A stretch of DNA of 64,000 nucleotides from Fistulifera solaris (taxonomy: Eukaryota > Bacillariophyta > Bacillariophyceae > Naviculales > Stauroneidaceae), in the NCBI GenBank assembly GCA_030295235.1, contig AP026132.1, positions 1-64,000 of the forward strand. Reading direction: 5' to 3'. Below are positions 46,497-58,764 of this stretch, piece after piece. The position numbers and the translations under genes were made by a program. Positions within the stretch are counted from its first letter, which is position 1; every line of letters begins with the position of its first letter. The notes below the pieces were generated by a model, which saw only the letters and a program-made list of their open reading frames with translations, did no database searches and was not told the DNA's origin.

Positions 46497-47895
46497 TTAG
46501 TCGATACGGCAATCAAGTGTAAAGCTGGATACTCCCGATACGGCATAAACAAATGCGTAAGCGACGCCTTCATCCTGTGAAGACAACGCCATCGAGCATA
46601 TTTGAACGCGATCGTTCGTCTCGGCACTGCATGCGAAATCGTGGAATTCACCGTGATGATTGAGAAACAAGTCTAAATCACCGTCATCGTCAGCGGCGGC
46701 GGGTGTAACAATACAAGTCAACAAGGAGTCGGGCGGTATATTCTGCAACTCAAAAACTTGGGTGGCACCAGTTTCCAAAGGACCCATTTCGTAGTAACCC
46801 ACTGCCGTCGAAATTGAATTGGCCATGAACAACGACGCATCACTTGTACTCCGATAAGCTTCGAGACTGTCCAACATTGCTGCAATTTGACCACTGGTAA
46901 ACTCGTACATACACGCATCGGTAGAATAGTCCATGTAATTGAAAATAGGATCCGGTAGTGAATCACCTGGGCAGGTGTCGCGTCGCTCTGATGGTGTGCA
47001 TCCCTTGTTGGCAGTGCGCTGTGGTGCTGTGATAGAACAATGTTAGTGATTACTTTTGGTTCATCATGGACTGTTACGACGTACCTGTATCGTCAACACC
47101 GTCTCCTGGAGCGCATCCATCTTGAAAGGTGTGAAACAACCCCAACCAATGGCCCACTTCATGCACGAGTGTATCTCCTTCATTGTATTCGGGAAGTGAA
47201 CCACCTTGCACCGTTCCGGGATTGATGACTACGCCATCCATTGCCGGGTCTGTTGCATATTCCCACGGAAATGAAGCGTATCCCAGCAACTGGGTGCGCG
47301 TGACAGACATGGGACGAATGTAGTAAATATTCAGCGTTCGGGCGCCCCCTTTGCGTAACGCTTCCTTGATCGGTTTCTCACGATACAACAAACTGTTCAT
47401 AATGATTTGCGTCCATTTTCGATTTTTGGGGCGTGTCACACAAGCAGAGGCTTCGGTCACGGAACTCGTGGTCCCATTGACGTTGCCATTGGCATCGAGC
47501 GTTGCCATCGCAAAGGATATTCCAGTATTGAGCGAACATTCTCCGTTGCACCAATCCAAGTTAGTGTCACAACAAGACGAAGATGAATAGCCGAGGTTGA
47601 GGTGCTCTAGCTCACGCTGTAGTTGTTCGTCGGTGAGTGGGGCCGTTTGTCCTTGAGGCACGTGAAAGCACACCGGAATGACGATGGAATTACCAAATTC
47701 GCTTTCCGGCCGCAGAATCGAATGTGACTGATACCTTTCCGACCGAAATTTTCGATATTGTCGAGCTCGTTCAGATGCGCGATGATCATGCTCTTCTGGT
47801 TCTTTGGTGTTGCACCGTTGAATGGAAGATGTCGAGTGAGCGCTAGCCTGGCGAATACCCAAGGCCAATAAGAATAGCCTTTGCAGCAGCATCAT
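46497..47895 (-). CDS. Secreted M43 (pappalysin-type) metalloprotease
   Basis: This is a zinc metalloprotease of the metzincin clan. Exons are 47085-47895 and 46497-47026, with a 58 bp GT-AG intron (47027-47084, GTACGT...CAG) in phase 1. The 446-residue protein starts with a signal peptide (MMLLQRLFLLALGIRQASA). The zinc motif HEVGHWLGLFH (His245, Glu246, His249, His255) is followed by HTF, then by the disulfide pattern CAPGDGVDDT ... CTPSERRDTCPGDS, and by the Met-turn NYMDYSTDACMYEFT. The order matches M43B enzymes. The C-terminal 110 residues form a beta-rich module (SFTLDCRID end) resembling pre-peptidase C-terminal domains. The frame is intact across the intron. It is likely exported or vacuolar, and its substrates are unknown. 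Confidence 0.9.
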
Positions 47896-48470
47896 CGTAC
47901 TTATTCTCTTGTTTTTAATTGCAAAGCCTTATCTTTTCAATTGTCCTTATGGCGCAGTCGTTCGAAATCAATCCATGGTTTCTCACAACGACGGTGGCAG
48001 TTGAGAAAAGTCTTTTTTCGTGTTGAGATGAAAAAATGGTGCAAGGTATCTTTGACCACTGTAGTATCGTGCTAGAAGTAGACGATGCGCGATCCCAAAT
48101 TTCTCGTTTCAACGGGTGCGTGAGACTACAATTCAATATATAGTGAAAATGGATATAAGTGTTGACTGTAGATTACTTTTTTTTATTACAAAGTATTTCT
48201 TTAATTAAAGACCTCTACGACACGGACAAGTTTTATGGATAACACTTTTGTGCGCACCTTTCAACATCGCATCTCGATCACTCACAACAAAAGCACGATT
48301 TCCGCGAAACGGAAAGAAGAGGAGTCAGAAGCACTCGTTCAAAGAAACGTTCGACTTTGTTGACAACTCGCTTCATAGCCTCGATAAAAGACTTCAAATG
48401 TACTGTCTTGTGTAATTGAAGAGAGAAGAGACGACAAAAGACGACAAGAACGCGTAATTTAACGAGAGAT
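47896..48470. other. Shared upstream region of protease and GT2 copy C
   Basis: This 575 bp stretch lies between divergent genes and must carry both promoters. No specific site is recognised. The stretch just before 48471 is rich in AGA/GACGACAA repeats. Confidence 0.5.
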
Positions 48471-51400
48471 ATGGTTCGACATCAGGAGCGTTATGAGCCC
48501 AGTGATTCCTCTGACACAATATCACCTCATGTCACGTTTCCCTTCAATGAAGACACTAGTTACGTATACGAACCTCTTCCAATACCGAAGCGGATGCAAC
48601 AGAAACGGGCGATACCTTTAAAAGAAGAGTCGACCGAATTTGACGAGGAAGAAGGATCGATAGGAGCTCACAATAAACATGCTTCCACCCGAGCAAACAG
48701 AAACGATTCGACAACCGCCTGGATATCAAGAAGACTGTATACTTCGAATGGATGGAGACTGATTAGCACTTCTTTGATTGCGCCTTGCTCAAGAGCACTG
48801 TGTTCGTCGAGGATCTGCCGTTCTCTCTATCAAAATGGGCGCTGTACTCCCTTGGGTCGAGAGGTTTGGCAGCTGGGTCTTGTCTTTTGCATATTTCATT
48901 TGCTTCCCCTGTTCCTATACTTCTTATTTGATCTGATGGGACTCAACGTCAGTTTTGGGGTCTATGTTGCGACCATGATCTTTTTGGTGACCATGTCCTT
49001 TTTACTCCTCACCGAATGCGTGTGCGCCTTTGGGCATTTGGGTCCTCCAAAAGCACCTGGCGTCCCTGAAACACCCGCGTCGGCTATCATCTGCGCCTAT
49101 CTACCCAATGAAGCCGAAATTATTGTGCAAACGGTCGAACATTTTTTGAATCTAAAATACGACCCGGGCATTCAGGTTATATTAGCCTACAATACACCTG
49201 TGCGCATTCCTGCCGTCGAAGAGCAGCTGGAAGTCCTTGCGAATCGGTTTCCCAATTTACTGGTCTTGTGCATCGAGAATTCGATTTCGAAAGCACAAAA
49301 TATCAATGCCGCGCTGGATTTTGTCGTCGGGGACTTTGTAGGGGTATTTGACGCCGATCATCGACCAGAACTGCATTCGTTTTCACGCGCATGGCGATGG
49401 CTGTCCAGCGGATACGATGTCGTGCAAGGTCATAATGTATCGCGCAATGCGGACGCTTCCTGGATGGCTCGGATGATGGCGGTGGAAGCGGAATGTCACT
49501 ATGCCGTTTCCGAGCCCGGGCGGACTACGCGTGATAGGATGGGGTTTTACCAATCCAATGGCTACTGGAAAAGTCCCTTGTTGAAGCGAATTGGAATGCT
49601 GGCGAGTATGAAAGCAGAAGATGTGGATGCTGGAATGATGGCTTTGGGTGAGGGTCGCAACATAGCGGTACGTTTGCAATATGATTTGATTCACCGCAAA
49701 GTTTGGCTTGTTTGATGCTTAGCTGACCGTTAGTCTGTTGATTTTTACACTTATTTAATCGATGCAGATGGACCCACAATTAATCAGCTTTGACTTGTCA
49801 GCCACTACTCCTTTTCAGATATGGAATCAACGCATTCGATTAGCCCAGGGGTGGTTTCAGGTATCAATGAGACACTGCTTCCCGCTTCTTTTCAGTCCTT
49901 CTTTAGGTGTTCGGCAAAAACTAGGTATTTTTCTGCATCTCAATGTCCGAGAAATATTTCCGTGGTTTTCATCGCAAGTCTTTACCTTGGTTTTTTATTG
50001 GCTTGTCTCGGATCGAAATCGAGATCTCATTCGGCCGTTGCTCCTCGCGTACATGACATATTTGCTTGTGGCGGGTCCCTTGAATGCCCTGGCGGCATAT
50101 TGCTTGTGTCATAACACAATGCGGAATCCACGGTGGTTTGTACAGTATGCTCTCTTTAATACTTTCTTCTTTGTCGCCGCTAAAGGGTTGTTCGCGCGTA
50201 TGGCGCACATCAAACAAGCTATTGGCGAAAATATTTGGAGAGTGACACCGCGATCGACAAAAGCTACTCAAACTGTACGACCGGAGCATGTTTATCAGAT
50301 ACCGCAAGAGGCAGAGGTCAAGGTCATTGGTGAGCCGAGCATGACGGCACTGACCATACAAAAAGTGGCGCAGTCAACGCAAAGAAATATGAAAAGCGTT
50401 CTGCAGGACAGCAGGTTGCTATTTCAGGAGCGACTTGATCGCACTGACCGATCTCGGCATTATTTCAGCCGCCAAGAAGACGAGAGTATGATGATTGCCA
50501 CGCACAAGCTGCATTACATCGTAGAGAGATGCGACTGGTCATACGCAATCACGAATGCTGATTGCCTACCTACTACAAGCCCTGATGGCAGCCAAAGTGA
50601 TGCTGACAGAGGTCGGCATGGTAAAGAGTATTCGATTAAAAACAAGATATCTGGTGTCACTCGTGACACGACAAATAGTATGCGGCGGCCCAAGCCGTCA
50701 TGGGCAAAGTCCGAAGGCGTGAAAGTAGTTCACAAAGGAGACCGCAGTAGCCATGCGAGCGAGAGCAGTAGTGATAGCCAGAGCCGTGGAAAGACGTCTG
50801 CTTTGGATTGGAGCTTTCAAAACATGGATGGTGATTATAGTGTCTCCTTACAGCGTGATGGCTACGGCGTTCCTCTTTCACCTGGCAATCAGAGTGTTTC
50901 GTTGCAACCCTCCGATCATAGTGACTCAATCCGGACATCTGACCTGTCGACATCACATTCACAAAAATACAAGCCGAGAACCACACGCTTTCAAAAGGTC
51001 TTCAATTTTCCAAAACTTTTTTCAGGATCTGTTTTGAGCCGAGGAAGTTCCGATCAAAGCTCTTCCAAGAACTCATTTTATAGTGACTTCAGCAAAAGTA
51101 TCGATGAAAATGGACCAGGTGCATTCTGGACAAGAACGAAAGAGACAAGTGTCGCCGACGAACACTCAATCAGTACCGTATCAGAGGCCCAAGTTCCTTT
51201 GCAAGATACACCAGAAATGGATCTCGAAAAGGGATTGGATGAAAACGAGGATGTGCAGCGCATTCGAGCACAAAACTTAGCTGCCGCAACAATGCCTCTT
51301 CAGGACACCATTGGCATTGTTTCATCAAACGCTAAGAAAGGATTCGCGTTTGACCCGCCATCCTCGTCCGTTTCAGCGACCGAAATGGCGTTTCGTCCCG

Positions 51401-53911
51401 ATCCACCCTTGAAAGAGCTCTCTCAAAAGATCCAGAAAGATGACATCCAGTCGAATCTTGCAGGTCAACCTGTCAAGGAACAGTATTGGAAGAAAAGAGG
51501 TCGATACTGGGTTGCTAATAACGATAAATCAGGATCAGGTGGTACGCTATTGGGAGACTCTAAAAAGCCGCATCGAGTGCGCAAGGACCCCGAGGGAAGA
51601 CGTAAGCCTCAGAAACGTCGACATAGAGACGCACCGAGCGAGCTTGGCCGGATATACACCATTGAGGAATCACAAGATGACAATGCGACGTACGAGACAG
51701 GTGACTTGGACATTTTGATTAATACACCTAATGAGATTCGTACAGAGTTACGCTGTGCTGATCCTCCAGCCGAAGAAATTCCATCGATGAGTCATCATTG
51801 CTGTGATATATCCAGTCAGACCTCTTTCGAATCGCCTCGTGTAATCATCGATGCATATACGCCAAGCCGCAATCCAAATCTGGTTCAGCAGCTGGATATA
51901 GAGCCCTTAACTGATATCCTTGACTACAAATCGATGCAAGATTCGCACTCGGACGCCCCAGCGGAACTTATAGAATGTCTATCTTGCCTCGATCTGGACC
52001 AAAAAGTAACGTTCGATGAAGATAGCGAAGCTGGGCGATTCGGCTCAAAAACTGAAAGCGAAGTCGACCATGTTTTACGATTCGGTAAAGAAGAAGTTGA
52101 GGTGCTTGAAAATGCTTGTTTGATGTCACAAAACGGTAGAGGAAATGGAAGTATTCCGACGTGTAAGCAGGCTGATAGCAATGACGCCCTAATTGCCGGA
52201 GTTATGGAACAAGCTACAGATTTTTTGCTTAACGAAAATTCAGCGGCAGAACCGGCATTGAGTGTTTACTCTGTCGATTTGCAACTGCTGAGAAGAGCTG
52301 ATGCTAAGATTGAGCAAACTCATAGATTCACTGACATTCAAGCCGGCACGATGTATTCTTTTTCGGGTGATAATAGAATGTGTTCTTTGGAAGAGCACGA
52401 CGATAACGAGGCTCCTCAGGCTTTGTCTGAACCTTCTAGAGAATTTTCGTGCGGACCTGGATCGAAAGGCGGTGCGTCCATGCATTCATTCATTCCGAAA
52501 GCCGAAGACGACAACAAATCATCTGAAACAAATGTGGTAGATTGTATCTCGGTCGATTCGAGCGATTTTATGGATTTCGAAAACAAATTGTGCAGAAGCA
52601 CCAAGTTTTGTGGAGTGGATGCTAACTCAGAGTGCGATATAGCTGAGTCTGTAGATGAACACCTTCGCGCCAACAATTCGATCAATCAACCTTTAGATAC
52701 AAGTTCTGTAGCTAGCGGCCAACACTTTGGGGGGATGCCATGATTTGCTTGCACTCCAGGAAATGATGGCGCTTGAAATGGATCGCGAATGCCATGCAAA
52801 GGGTAATTACATGGAGGTAGAGACTGATACCAGCCTAGACGAATGTGATTTTAACCTCCAACCAATACCGACCGAGAATAAGCCATCGCAGCGGAGGGCC
52901 TTTTTCAAAGAACTAGCAATAACAGCAGCTCCGGATGAACTCTCAGAAGGTGTTTCTGCTAAGCACGATCACTCATCGTTTTCGAGCCGTTCGCAGCCAA
53001 AAACCCTCAAGTTGATTACTCCTAGTGCAGACGGCCTTTCCAGCTCTTCAGAGGATGAAACATCGAGCCGATCCCACGAACAGATTTATCTGCCTTTTCA
53101 ACCGCCCGTTCACATCGAGCTTGACGACGTGGCATCACTCGGTGATAGCGTTTCATTTGCTGGGACGGCTATCCATTCTTGCTCGCAATTGCACAGTGCT
53201 ACAAATATCGGCGGCTTCAATGATGTGCCTAAGACACAAGACCTTTTATCTGTTGACTGTGATCATTCGAACGATGCAGTTTCAAGCACTTTGGAGATCG
53301 AATTAGAACATTATCAGGATACGGGGAACGGCCACAGTACAGCTTCAACATCCAACAAGGGTAGAGACAGCAATAAAAATTTGAACGACTCGAGAGTCTA
53401 CTCAGATTTGGCTGCTCCTAGGAAGAACAATGTGAATGAATACTGTTTTACGAAAGTATCGCACGAAGACGCAGTTGTTACTGAACAGCAAGAAAATAGC
53501 CAATTGCCTGCACATGCTAGCGGAGTTACCGCAGCATCAAGCAACGAGGACGAGCACTTGATGGTTAAGCCCGCCATCTGTTCAAACATGCGGATTTCTA
53601 AAAGCCAGTCCACCACTGATGAAGAGTCTGCAGTCACTGACACCGAGGAAAACATGCATTCGTGCGACGAAACCGAACATTCCACATCATGGATTCAAAA
53701 CTTGCTAGACACCATGGATGAGGAGATCATATTTTCTGATACATTGCTACCATTTGTAGAAAATGACGGTGAAGAAGTTCCCGACTTATTGCCGTCAATT
53801 ACTGGGCAAGATACGTTTCTAACAGCATCGTCGCAAAGCTACGATGAACAAGATAAACGCGACGATTGGGTAGGCGACGAAGTTTCAACTGTCGATTTAA
53901 CTGTAAACTAA
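48471..53911 (+). CDS. Divergent GT2 glycosyltransferase with long acidic tail, copy C
   Basis: This paralogue of copies A and B lies on the other strand. Exon 1 is 48471-49667, the intron 49668-49767 (100 bp, GTACGT...CAG, same position and phase as in A and B), and exon 2 runs from 49768. It keeps two N-terminal helices, SAIICAYLPNEAE, DADHRPE and the C-terminal membrane helices. However, the TED motif reads AED (SMKAEDVDAG) and the QxxRW motif reads QRIRL (WNQRIRLAQGW). After the membrane part comes a tail of about 1,200 residues, hydrophilic, Ser/Asp/Glu-rich and without recognised domains, containing DWSF ... DYSVS as in copy A. The G6 run at 52729-52734 breaks the frame. With one G fewer, the tail continues to 53911 and the protein is 1,779 residues. 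Catalytic activity is uncertain given the motif changes. Confidence 0.8.
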
Positions 53912-54448
53912 GAAATACGGAGTAACAAACTCTGTAAGTTTAGCCTCACAACTAATTCACAAAGGATCATTCCTGAGAAGAGAATAATAAACTAGGAAGA
54001 TACCTTTACTCACCATAGTCTAGTCATGGGAAAATTGTCGAAAGTTCGTGGGGACATGATTTCTTTCTCGCTTCAACGTGGTAAACGCTGAAAAGTAGGA
54101 AGCCGGCAAAAAAATACTCCGCATTTCTGTTTTCATACTTTTGCGGCAGAAGCGGGACATTGTTTCAAGAATGTCCGGGCGCGGATTTATGACATTCCTG
54201 TGCGGTTTGGTCCGGAAGCCTACAATCCCATTGTCCGCTTAAAGCATAGGGCATAGTGCATAGTGTATGCTTTTGTACGTACGTAGAGTGTAAAATAAAT
54301 ACTGAGTATTATACTGCCCTCGGCCCCGTTTTTCGTTTCTCTGCCGCATCCGCCATTTCGTCTCAGTCGCACCTTTTTACAAGCCCAGATTATTGTTTTT
54401 ACATCATTATAACGACTCTTCCATCGGAAACAAAAGTAAACGTCAAGA
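53912..54448. other. Intergenic region
   Basis: It contains TACGGAGTA at 53916-53924, five bases after the stop codon of GT2 copy C, and a 7-bp series GCATAGG/GCATAGT/GCATAGT at 54244-54264. It probably includes the promoter of the downstream kinase. Confidence 0.55.
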
Positions 54449-55720
54449 ATGCCTCCTCTGCAGCGTATTCCTTCAAACCAAACCATTTCGGAGACCCGAA
54501 CATCTGTTTCAACTCATCGTTTCAAGACAGGTGGGGACGATGAAAACGGAAGCCGCGTTCAAAGCTGTTTACCGGTGATCAAAAAACGAGTCAAGAGGAC
54601 AATTGCTAAAACTCCCTTTCTCCAGTCTATCCCCCCAAAAGAGAATGTTATGGCCATCGGCCACTTTATGAGGTCTGAGATTCGGATTGGTAAAAAACTC
54701 GGAGAAGGCGGTTACGCGGAGGTTTATGAGATCGAAGCCTTCGATCTGTGCCCCCAGACGTCGGGTAAATACTCCAAAGATATGCAAACTATTCGATCCA
54801 AGTTTCAGAAAGAAGCGATCGATCCATCTACTGGAAGATGCCGTTATGTGATCAAGCACATGAGAAAAAGCTCCCTGGAAAAGAGTCGAGGCGAGTTTGC
54901 AACGGGGGTGGCAGATATGGCCGCGGAAGCATCCTATCTGATGCGTTTCGAGCATGCCAACATCTTGTCTCTTCGCGGCCTTCCTTCAAAAGGCCTGGAG
55001 TCTTTAGAGGATGGCAAACACGACAGCTTCTTTCTAATTCTCGATCGGATAACTGAAACTCTCAACGAAAGAATTGTCCGATGGCGTTCGGAGGAAAAGC
55101 AAAACAAGAAAACCAAGATTATGCACAGCAAACAAATCGCGAGTGCCTTGGAATATCTTCACAGCCATCGCATTGTCTACCGCGACATCAAGCCGCAAAA
55201 TATTGGGATCGATTCGAATGACAACATTGTGTTATTCGATTTCGGTCTATGTCGTCAACTCCCTGCATCGCCCGGCGAAAGCGATGCTGTTTACAAACTA
55301 GCGAGAGCCGGAACACGACGCTACATGGCACCAGAAGTCGTTGCTCAAGCATCATACAATTGCAAGGCTGATATTTACGGATGGTCGCTTGTCGTTTGGC
55401 AAATGTTTACACTGGCAAAACCCTTCTCAGCGTACAACGAACAGTCCCATCTTAAGTACGTGTGCGTTGGGGACGAGCGACCAGCACTGAACCTGTTAGA
55501 TAGCTTGAAAAGCCCACACGAGGACATTTATTTTCCAGTACCGAAATCCATCAGAGCCATCCTTACGAAAACATGGGATGCCTCGCACATCAAGCGTCCA
55601 GGCATGCACTCCGTTTGTTGCGAGCTTGAAAGCCTACTGACGCGCCAGACAAACAAACCTCCCAGCCGATTCAGTCGTCTCGTTTCAGGAAACCGAAAAG
55701 TCCGAGTCGTCAATGTCTAA
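54449..55720 (+). CDS. Serine/threonine protein kinase
   Basis: This is a complete protein kinase domain in a 423-residue, soluble, intronless protein. The glycine loop GEGGYAEV starts at residue 85, the ATP-binding Lys is in YVIKHM (Lys136), the catalytic loop is YRDIKPQN (Asp246, with Tyr instead of His before RD), DFG is at 264-266, GTRRYMAPEVV is the activation-segment end, and DIYGWSLVVWQM is subdomain IX. The first 75 residues are basic and unstructured. An insertion of about 40 residues lies between the glycine loop and Lys136. The family is not clear from motifs. It has a TKL-like flavour and could belong to a stramenopile-expanded group. The substrate is unknown. Confidence 0.88.
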   Translation: MPPLQRIPSNQTISETRTSVSTHRFKTGGDDENGSRVQSCLPVIKKRVKRTIAKTPFLQSIPPKENVMAIGHFMRSEIRIGKKLGEGGYAEVYEIEAFDLCPQTSGKYSKDMQTIRSKFQKEAIDPSTGRCRYVIKHMRKSSLEKSRGEFATGVADMAAEASYLMRFEHANILSLRGLPSKGLESLEDGKHDSFFLILDRITETLNERIVRWRSEEKQNKKTKIMHSKQIASALEYLHSHRIVYRDIKPQNIGIDSNDNIVLFDFGLCRQLPASPGESDAVYKLARAGTRRYMAPEVVAQASYNCKADIYGWSLVVWQMFTLAKPFSAYNEQSHLKYVCVGDERPALNLLDSLKSPHEDIYFPVPKSIRAILTKTWDASHIKRPGMHSVCCELESLLTRQTNKPPSRFSRLVSGNRKVRVVNV

Positions 55721-57018
55721 AATTATCTTCTAAGAATAGAACATCATCAGCTCAAATCAAAGATAACGTAGATCGTAGATAAGCCACCTCTCAACCGTCG
55801 ACTGAAGAAGTTACAAGGATTTCAACTCATTTTAAGCCAACTTAAAAATGAAAAGATGCCGGGGCTTTACATGCTGTATAGTCTTCGTAGGTTGCTCGTT
55901 CTTTTTGCTTCGTATCAGGATGCTCGCTTTCGGTTCCGCCGAACGCGTGACATTTCAACACGGGACAGACGCGAGACACAGACGCTCGGATCTGGGATGA
56001 CATTCTCCTTCTTGTTGTTTGATGTTTCAGATTGCGCAGTTGCGCAGAGAGAGCGGAGAGGTGGCTGTGCGTTGTGCACTTTTTTCTCCTGGGAGACACG
56101 GGAACGCACCTCTGCTTGGTACATTTTTCTACGGGGGCCTACGTGAGTGTACACTTTTTCCCGAACCTTCCAGTCAACCAAGTGTCAAACGTGTGAGGAC
56201 TGGGGACTGTGGATTGTACATTGTACATTGTACATTGTACAGTTAATTTCCGAGCAAGTTCAAGCAGAAACATAGAACGCCGAAACGACGCCGCAGTAAA
56301 GTTCAAGGTTCAAGGGAAGATTCAATTTCAGATTTCAGTGTGGATTTTAAAGTAGTACCATCATGTTTCTGGGTCTTGGTTTCTTTTTGAAGCAAACAAG
56401 TAAGTTTTCCAGTCTCCTCAAAAATGTACATGAAGATAAAATAATAATGACCATTAAGCATTAAAAGCATTGATCATTGATTGGTTCATTTCAATTATTG
56501 ATCATTCTCGGTTCTCGGAAGCTCTAACTCTTTTCTGTTTTTTTGTTAACGCAGCTTTAGGAATTCAAAATATGTTTACGAGTAACGAACGTACCTCGTA
56601 CTCTTTAAGCTCAGTTGGCATCTGCTACTTGAACTATCTTTCTTTCTTGTTTCTTGTTTGACATCACTTCTTAACTAACTTGAATTTGCGCTGGCACTGT
56701 GAGCTGGCAGTTGGCATTCAGTCATCGTTCCATTTATTTAGTTTGATCCTTAAAGTACATCTTTCTGGCATGGGATATTTGGGAGTTGGGAGCAAGTTCC
56801 AAACCGTTCTATTTGGACTTGGTATGCATCACATGCCACTTGCACATGCATCATCATCGTCCGAATGCGCGGGAGAAGATAAGAGCGGCTCGGAACGCGG
56901 AACGCTCGCAAGTTCGCTCTCGGCAAAAGGCTCGTAAAATCGGTGGGCCTTATTGTTTTTCGACCTGACACTCATTGCATCCCATTCATCTTTGTAAAAT
57001 ATCATTCTTTAAGCAACA
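55721..57018. other. Intergenic region dense in 7-bp tandem duplications
   Basis: These 1.3 kb upstream of the first histidine kinase hold CGTAGAT x2 (55767-55780), ATTGTAC x4 (56213-56240), GTTCAAG x2 (56301-56314), ATTTCAG x2 (56325-56338), ATTGATC/T x2 (56469-56482), TTTCTTG x2 (56643-56656), TTGGGAG x2 (56779-56792) and CGGAACG x2 (56891-56904). No gene is supported. Confidence 0.75.
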
Positions 57019-58764
57019 ATGAGACACGACGACTTACTCATCACTTTGGCTTACTTCTCTATCCCGATACAGCTGCTAATCTCGCTATATTACTATCCGC
57101 TGCTGAAAGTTACACCCAAACGATTTCTCGCGTTGATTGTGCTTTTTGCCCTATTCATTCTGCTTTGTGGCGTGGGGCACTTGCTTCGAGCATTTGGTTT
57201 GCATGGTGACTCTTTTGAAGTCCTAAATGGCTTAACTGCCGCCATCAGTGTGACAACGGCACTTTATTTGATTCCTATGATCCCTAATATCATGGCTACG
57301 ATCGAGAATGCGCTCGCTGAATTGAAGATGAAAGAAGAATTAGAGGAAATCAAGAACCGAAAGCTAATGACTTTCATAGGTTTCTTGTGTCACGAAGTTC
57401 GTAACCCGCTGTTTGCAATTACCAGCAGCATTGCCTTCATGAAAGAAGGAGGCAACGAAAGGGATAGAGTCAATTGTCTTTGCTCGATTGAGCAAAGCGC
57501 GAATCTCATGTTGCGGTTAGTGAATGATGTGCTCGATATTAGCAAGCTTGAGTCGGGAAAGGTTGAGCTGGAGTTGAAAGGATTTAATGTTCTGGATCTT
57601 TTTAACGGGATATCCGCGTCTATCCAGACACAAATTCGTCACATGCGGGGCGCTACGGTGACTTTCACTTCTCATATCGGAGAAAACGTCCCAGCTGTCA
57701 TCGAAACGGACCCTGCTCGGCTGCTTCAAATTGTTTACAACTTGTTGTCGAACGCCTCCAAGTTCACCGAGAAAGGAAAGATTGATTTCATGGTAGATGT
57801 CGTACGCTATGATGAGGCTTTTGGAGATGATTCGCTTGCGGATGAATCACTGAGACGCTTTCCGACAGGAGATGAACCAGATTTTTCAGTACAGTTGCTA
57901 GCAAGCGATGATCAAGCTTTCATTGTCGGAAATCGATCGGATCAACATGTACTCAAAATCGTGGTAGCAGATACTGGGTGCGGAATCGCCCCCGATCGAG
58001 TTAATGACATTTTCCGACCTTTCAATCAATCCAAGGTGTCAGATTTTAGAAAATTTGGAGGGACCGGTCTTGGCCTGAGCATTATTGCTCAACTTGTCAA
58101 GGTGATGTCAGGAAGAATTCAAGTCGATTCGAAAGAGAACGAAGGTTCGACTTTCACCGTTTATTTACCCGTGCTGATACCCACAACTCTGCAAGCTCCC
58201 CCGATCCTGGATACCGAATCAATACTACACGATTCTATCAAGAATAGTCGCTTACCGCCCATGCTAGTAAATGATGGCAGCATTGAGTTTGATGATGTAG
58301 TTACTCAGGAAGCTCTTTCCATGTCATCGCCGCCCTTCACGCGCGACGTTCAAGAGAACGTTTCTGCCCCACCGAACAACAATAAGGTTCTAGTTGTGGA
58401 CGACAATACCGTGAATCGAAAAATCTTAGGAAGAATGCTAGCGAGCTTTCAACTAATCGTAGAGTTTGCTACGAATGGGCAAGAAGCGGTGAATGTTCTT
58501 GCAAGTAATTCTGATTTCGGGTTGGTACTAATGGACTTGGACATGCCCGTTTTGGATGGAATTTCTGCGACCCGAATAATTCGGAGAGATCTCGGTTTGA
58601 CAGATTTACCTATCATTGCGCTAACAGCATTTGCCGTCCAAACGCAAGCAGAGGACGCGTTGGATGCAGGCGTGACAGAGTTTGCGACGAAACCTATTCT
58701 CAAAGAGGACTTACGGCAAAAGTGTTGCCGGTATTTGCTGAATAGGACGGATGAGATTGTTTAA
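57019..58764 (+). CDS. Hybrid histidine kinase with ethylene-receptor-like membrane sensor (1)
   Basis: This is a two-component sensor kinase of 581 residues, intronless and intact. Residues 1-95 form three transmembrane helices that match the ethylene-binding domain of plant ETR1. Asp5, Tyr12, Ile15, Pro16, Ile47, Cys50 and His54 correspond in spacing to ETR1 Asp25, Tyr32, Ile35, Pro36, Ile62, Cys65 and His69 (the last two bind copper). One difference is Gln18 where ETR1 has Glu38. There is no GAF domain. A short coiled coil leads to the HisKA H-box (FLCHEVRNP, His125), the N-box (NLLSNASKF), G1 (DTGCGI) and G2 (GGTGLGLSI). A linker and a receiver domain follow (VDDN near 460, phospho-Asp506 in LMDLDMP, Lys in TKPI). 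All catalytic boxes are present. It is followed 1.1 kb downstream by a close paralogue in the same direction. Confidence 0.9.
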   Translation: MRHDDLLITLAYFSIPIQLLISLYYYPLLKVTPKRFLALIVLFALFILLCGVGHLLRAFGLHGDSFEVLNGLTAAISVTTALYLIPMIPNIMATIENALAELKMKEELEEIKNRKLMTFIGFLCHEVRNPLFAITSSIAFMKEGGNERDRVNCLCSIEQSANLMLRLVNDVLDISKLESGKVELELKGFNVLDLFNGISASIQTQIRHMRGATVTFTSHIGENVPAVIETDPARLLQIVYNLLSNASKFTEKGKIDFMVDVVRYDEAFGDDSLADESLRRFPTGDEPDFSVQLLASDDQAFIVGNRSDQHVLKIVVADTGCGIAPDRVNDIFRPFNQSKVSDFRKFGGTGLGLSIIAQLVKVMSGRIQVDSKENEGSTFTVYLPVLIPTTLQAPPILDTESILHDSIKNSRLPPMLVNDGSIEFDDVVTQEALSMSSPPFTRDVQENVSAPPNNNKVLVVDDNTVNRKILGRMLASFQLIVEFATNGQEAVNVLASNSDFGLVLMDLDMPVLDGISATRIIRRDLGLTDLPIIALTAFAVQTQAEDALDAGVTEFATKPILKEDLRQKCCRYLLNRTDEIV

